DNA from: WJMT01 sp964456985
Lineage (GTDB): Bacteria > Acidobacteriota > Aminicenantia > Aminicenantales > Aminicenantaceae
Length of the DNA stretch: 41,666 nt
Direction: 5' to 3'
NCBI GenBank assembly: GCA_964456985.1
Contig: CAYWDH010000024.1
Span: forward strand, 1 to 41,666
Shown: in pieces, positions 41,514 to 41,666 of the stretch
Numbering within the stretch: the stretch's first letter is position 1
How the letters are laid out: every line of letters starts with the position of its first letter
The notes under the pieces: model-generated
Databases searched by the model: none
Seen by the model: only the letters and a program-made list of their open reading frames with translations
What the model was told of the DNA's origin: nothing
Made by a program: the position numbers and the translations under genes

Positions 41514-41666
41514 CTACCACTTGATCTTAAAGGAGACTCTCGCCTGACGCGGCTGCTGCCTTCCCCAGACCTCACCAAAGAGAGGGATATCTTCCTTGAC
41601 ATAAGATACGGGCTTCTGGCTGTTAAAAACATTCAATACATCTATCCTCAATACAGAAGATACAGG
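41514..41666 (-). CDS. TonB-dependent receptor, C-terminal part (gene runs off the window)
   Basis: The last 50 codons of an outer-membrane TonB-dependent transporter, in frame to the window edge, with VLRIDVLNVFNSQKP, VSYVKEDIPLFGEVWGRQQP and the terminal aromatic residue (SFKIKW) of barrel proteins. Stop TAG at 41516-41514. It is uninterrupted, unlike the copies at 29562 and 37841, so it may be the intact gene whose 3' end seeded them. The ligand cannot be told from this part. Confidence 0.75.
   Translation of the reverse strand, partial: PVSSVLRIDVLNVFNSQKPVSYVKEDIPLFGEVWGRQQPRQARVSFKIKW

Noticed and set aside
1..41666. CRISPR array, rRNA, riboswitch or integron
   Set aside because: I saw no regularly spaced direct repeats, no rRNA-like sequence and no recognisable riboswitch core on either strand.

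Overview
The window looks like chromosome from an anaerobic, diderm (outer-membrane-bearing) bacterium of moderate to low GC (about 40% by eye). Anaerobic markers are an aldehyde:ferredoxin oxidoreductase, a glycyl radical enzyme with its activase, and a corrinoid protein. Diderm markers are two outer-membrane barrel proteins, lipoproteins and TonB-dependent receptor tails. The mix (SpoIVB-like S55 peptidase, permease-prefix FtsX transporter with PadR regulator, serine/threonine kinase fused to a STAND ATPase, many propeller proteins) resembles Acidobacteriota or Candidatus Aminicenantes. That placement is inference from gene content; no rRNA is present.

Layout. (1) 145-4975, + strand: GHMP sugar kinase, EF-P, aldehyde ferredoxin oxidoreductase and a tandem class II aldolase, tightly spaced and probably one operon. 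(2) 5195-7802, + strand: two paralogous outer-membrane proteins flanking a lipoprotein metalloprotease; each paralogue has a duplicated leader, one with a near-perfect sigma-54 promoter. (3) 12505-7827, - strand: S55 peptidase, beta-propeller protein and corrinoid protein. (4) 12609-16470: a serine palmitoyltransferase-like enzyme divergent from an extended SDR, a DsbD-alpha-like protein and FabH; a candidate sphingolipid or unusual-lipid locus. (5) 16586-20754, + strand: DUF885 protein, TatD nuclease (apparently ATT start), polyprenyl diphosphate synthase and a CYTH protein. RpoZ, tRNA-Lys(CTT), a J-domain-like protein and a FlhG/MinD-like ATPase follow. (6) 22705-26079: RmuC, a GAF-PAS-PAS histidine kinase and a small acidic protein. 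(7) 26278-29554: glycyl radical activase and a HypD-like glycyl radical enzyme. (8) 29555-41666 is an accessory region: TonB-receptor remnants, WD40 protein, broken ADP-ribosylglycohydrolase, DUF3795 protein, PadR-regulated permease, transposase debris, FHA protein, potassium-channel-like protein, a 1013-residue kinase-STAND-TPR protein, and the start of another TonB receptor.

The first 29.5 kb is dense and mostly intact. The last 12 kb carries three copies of one TonB-receptor 3' end, two related transposase scraps and two decayed genes, so it has been rearranged repeatedly. A roughly 29-bp dispersed repeat (ACCTGGATTATTC...TCAAGGTTGCT) occurs between genes across the window. Several good -35/-10 pairs lie very close to start codons, pointing to short-leader or leaderless transcripts.
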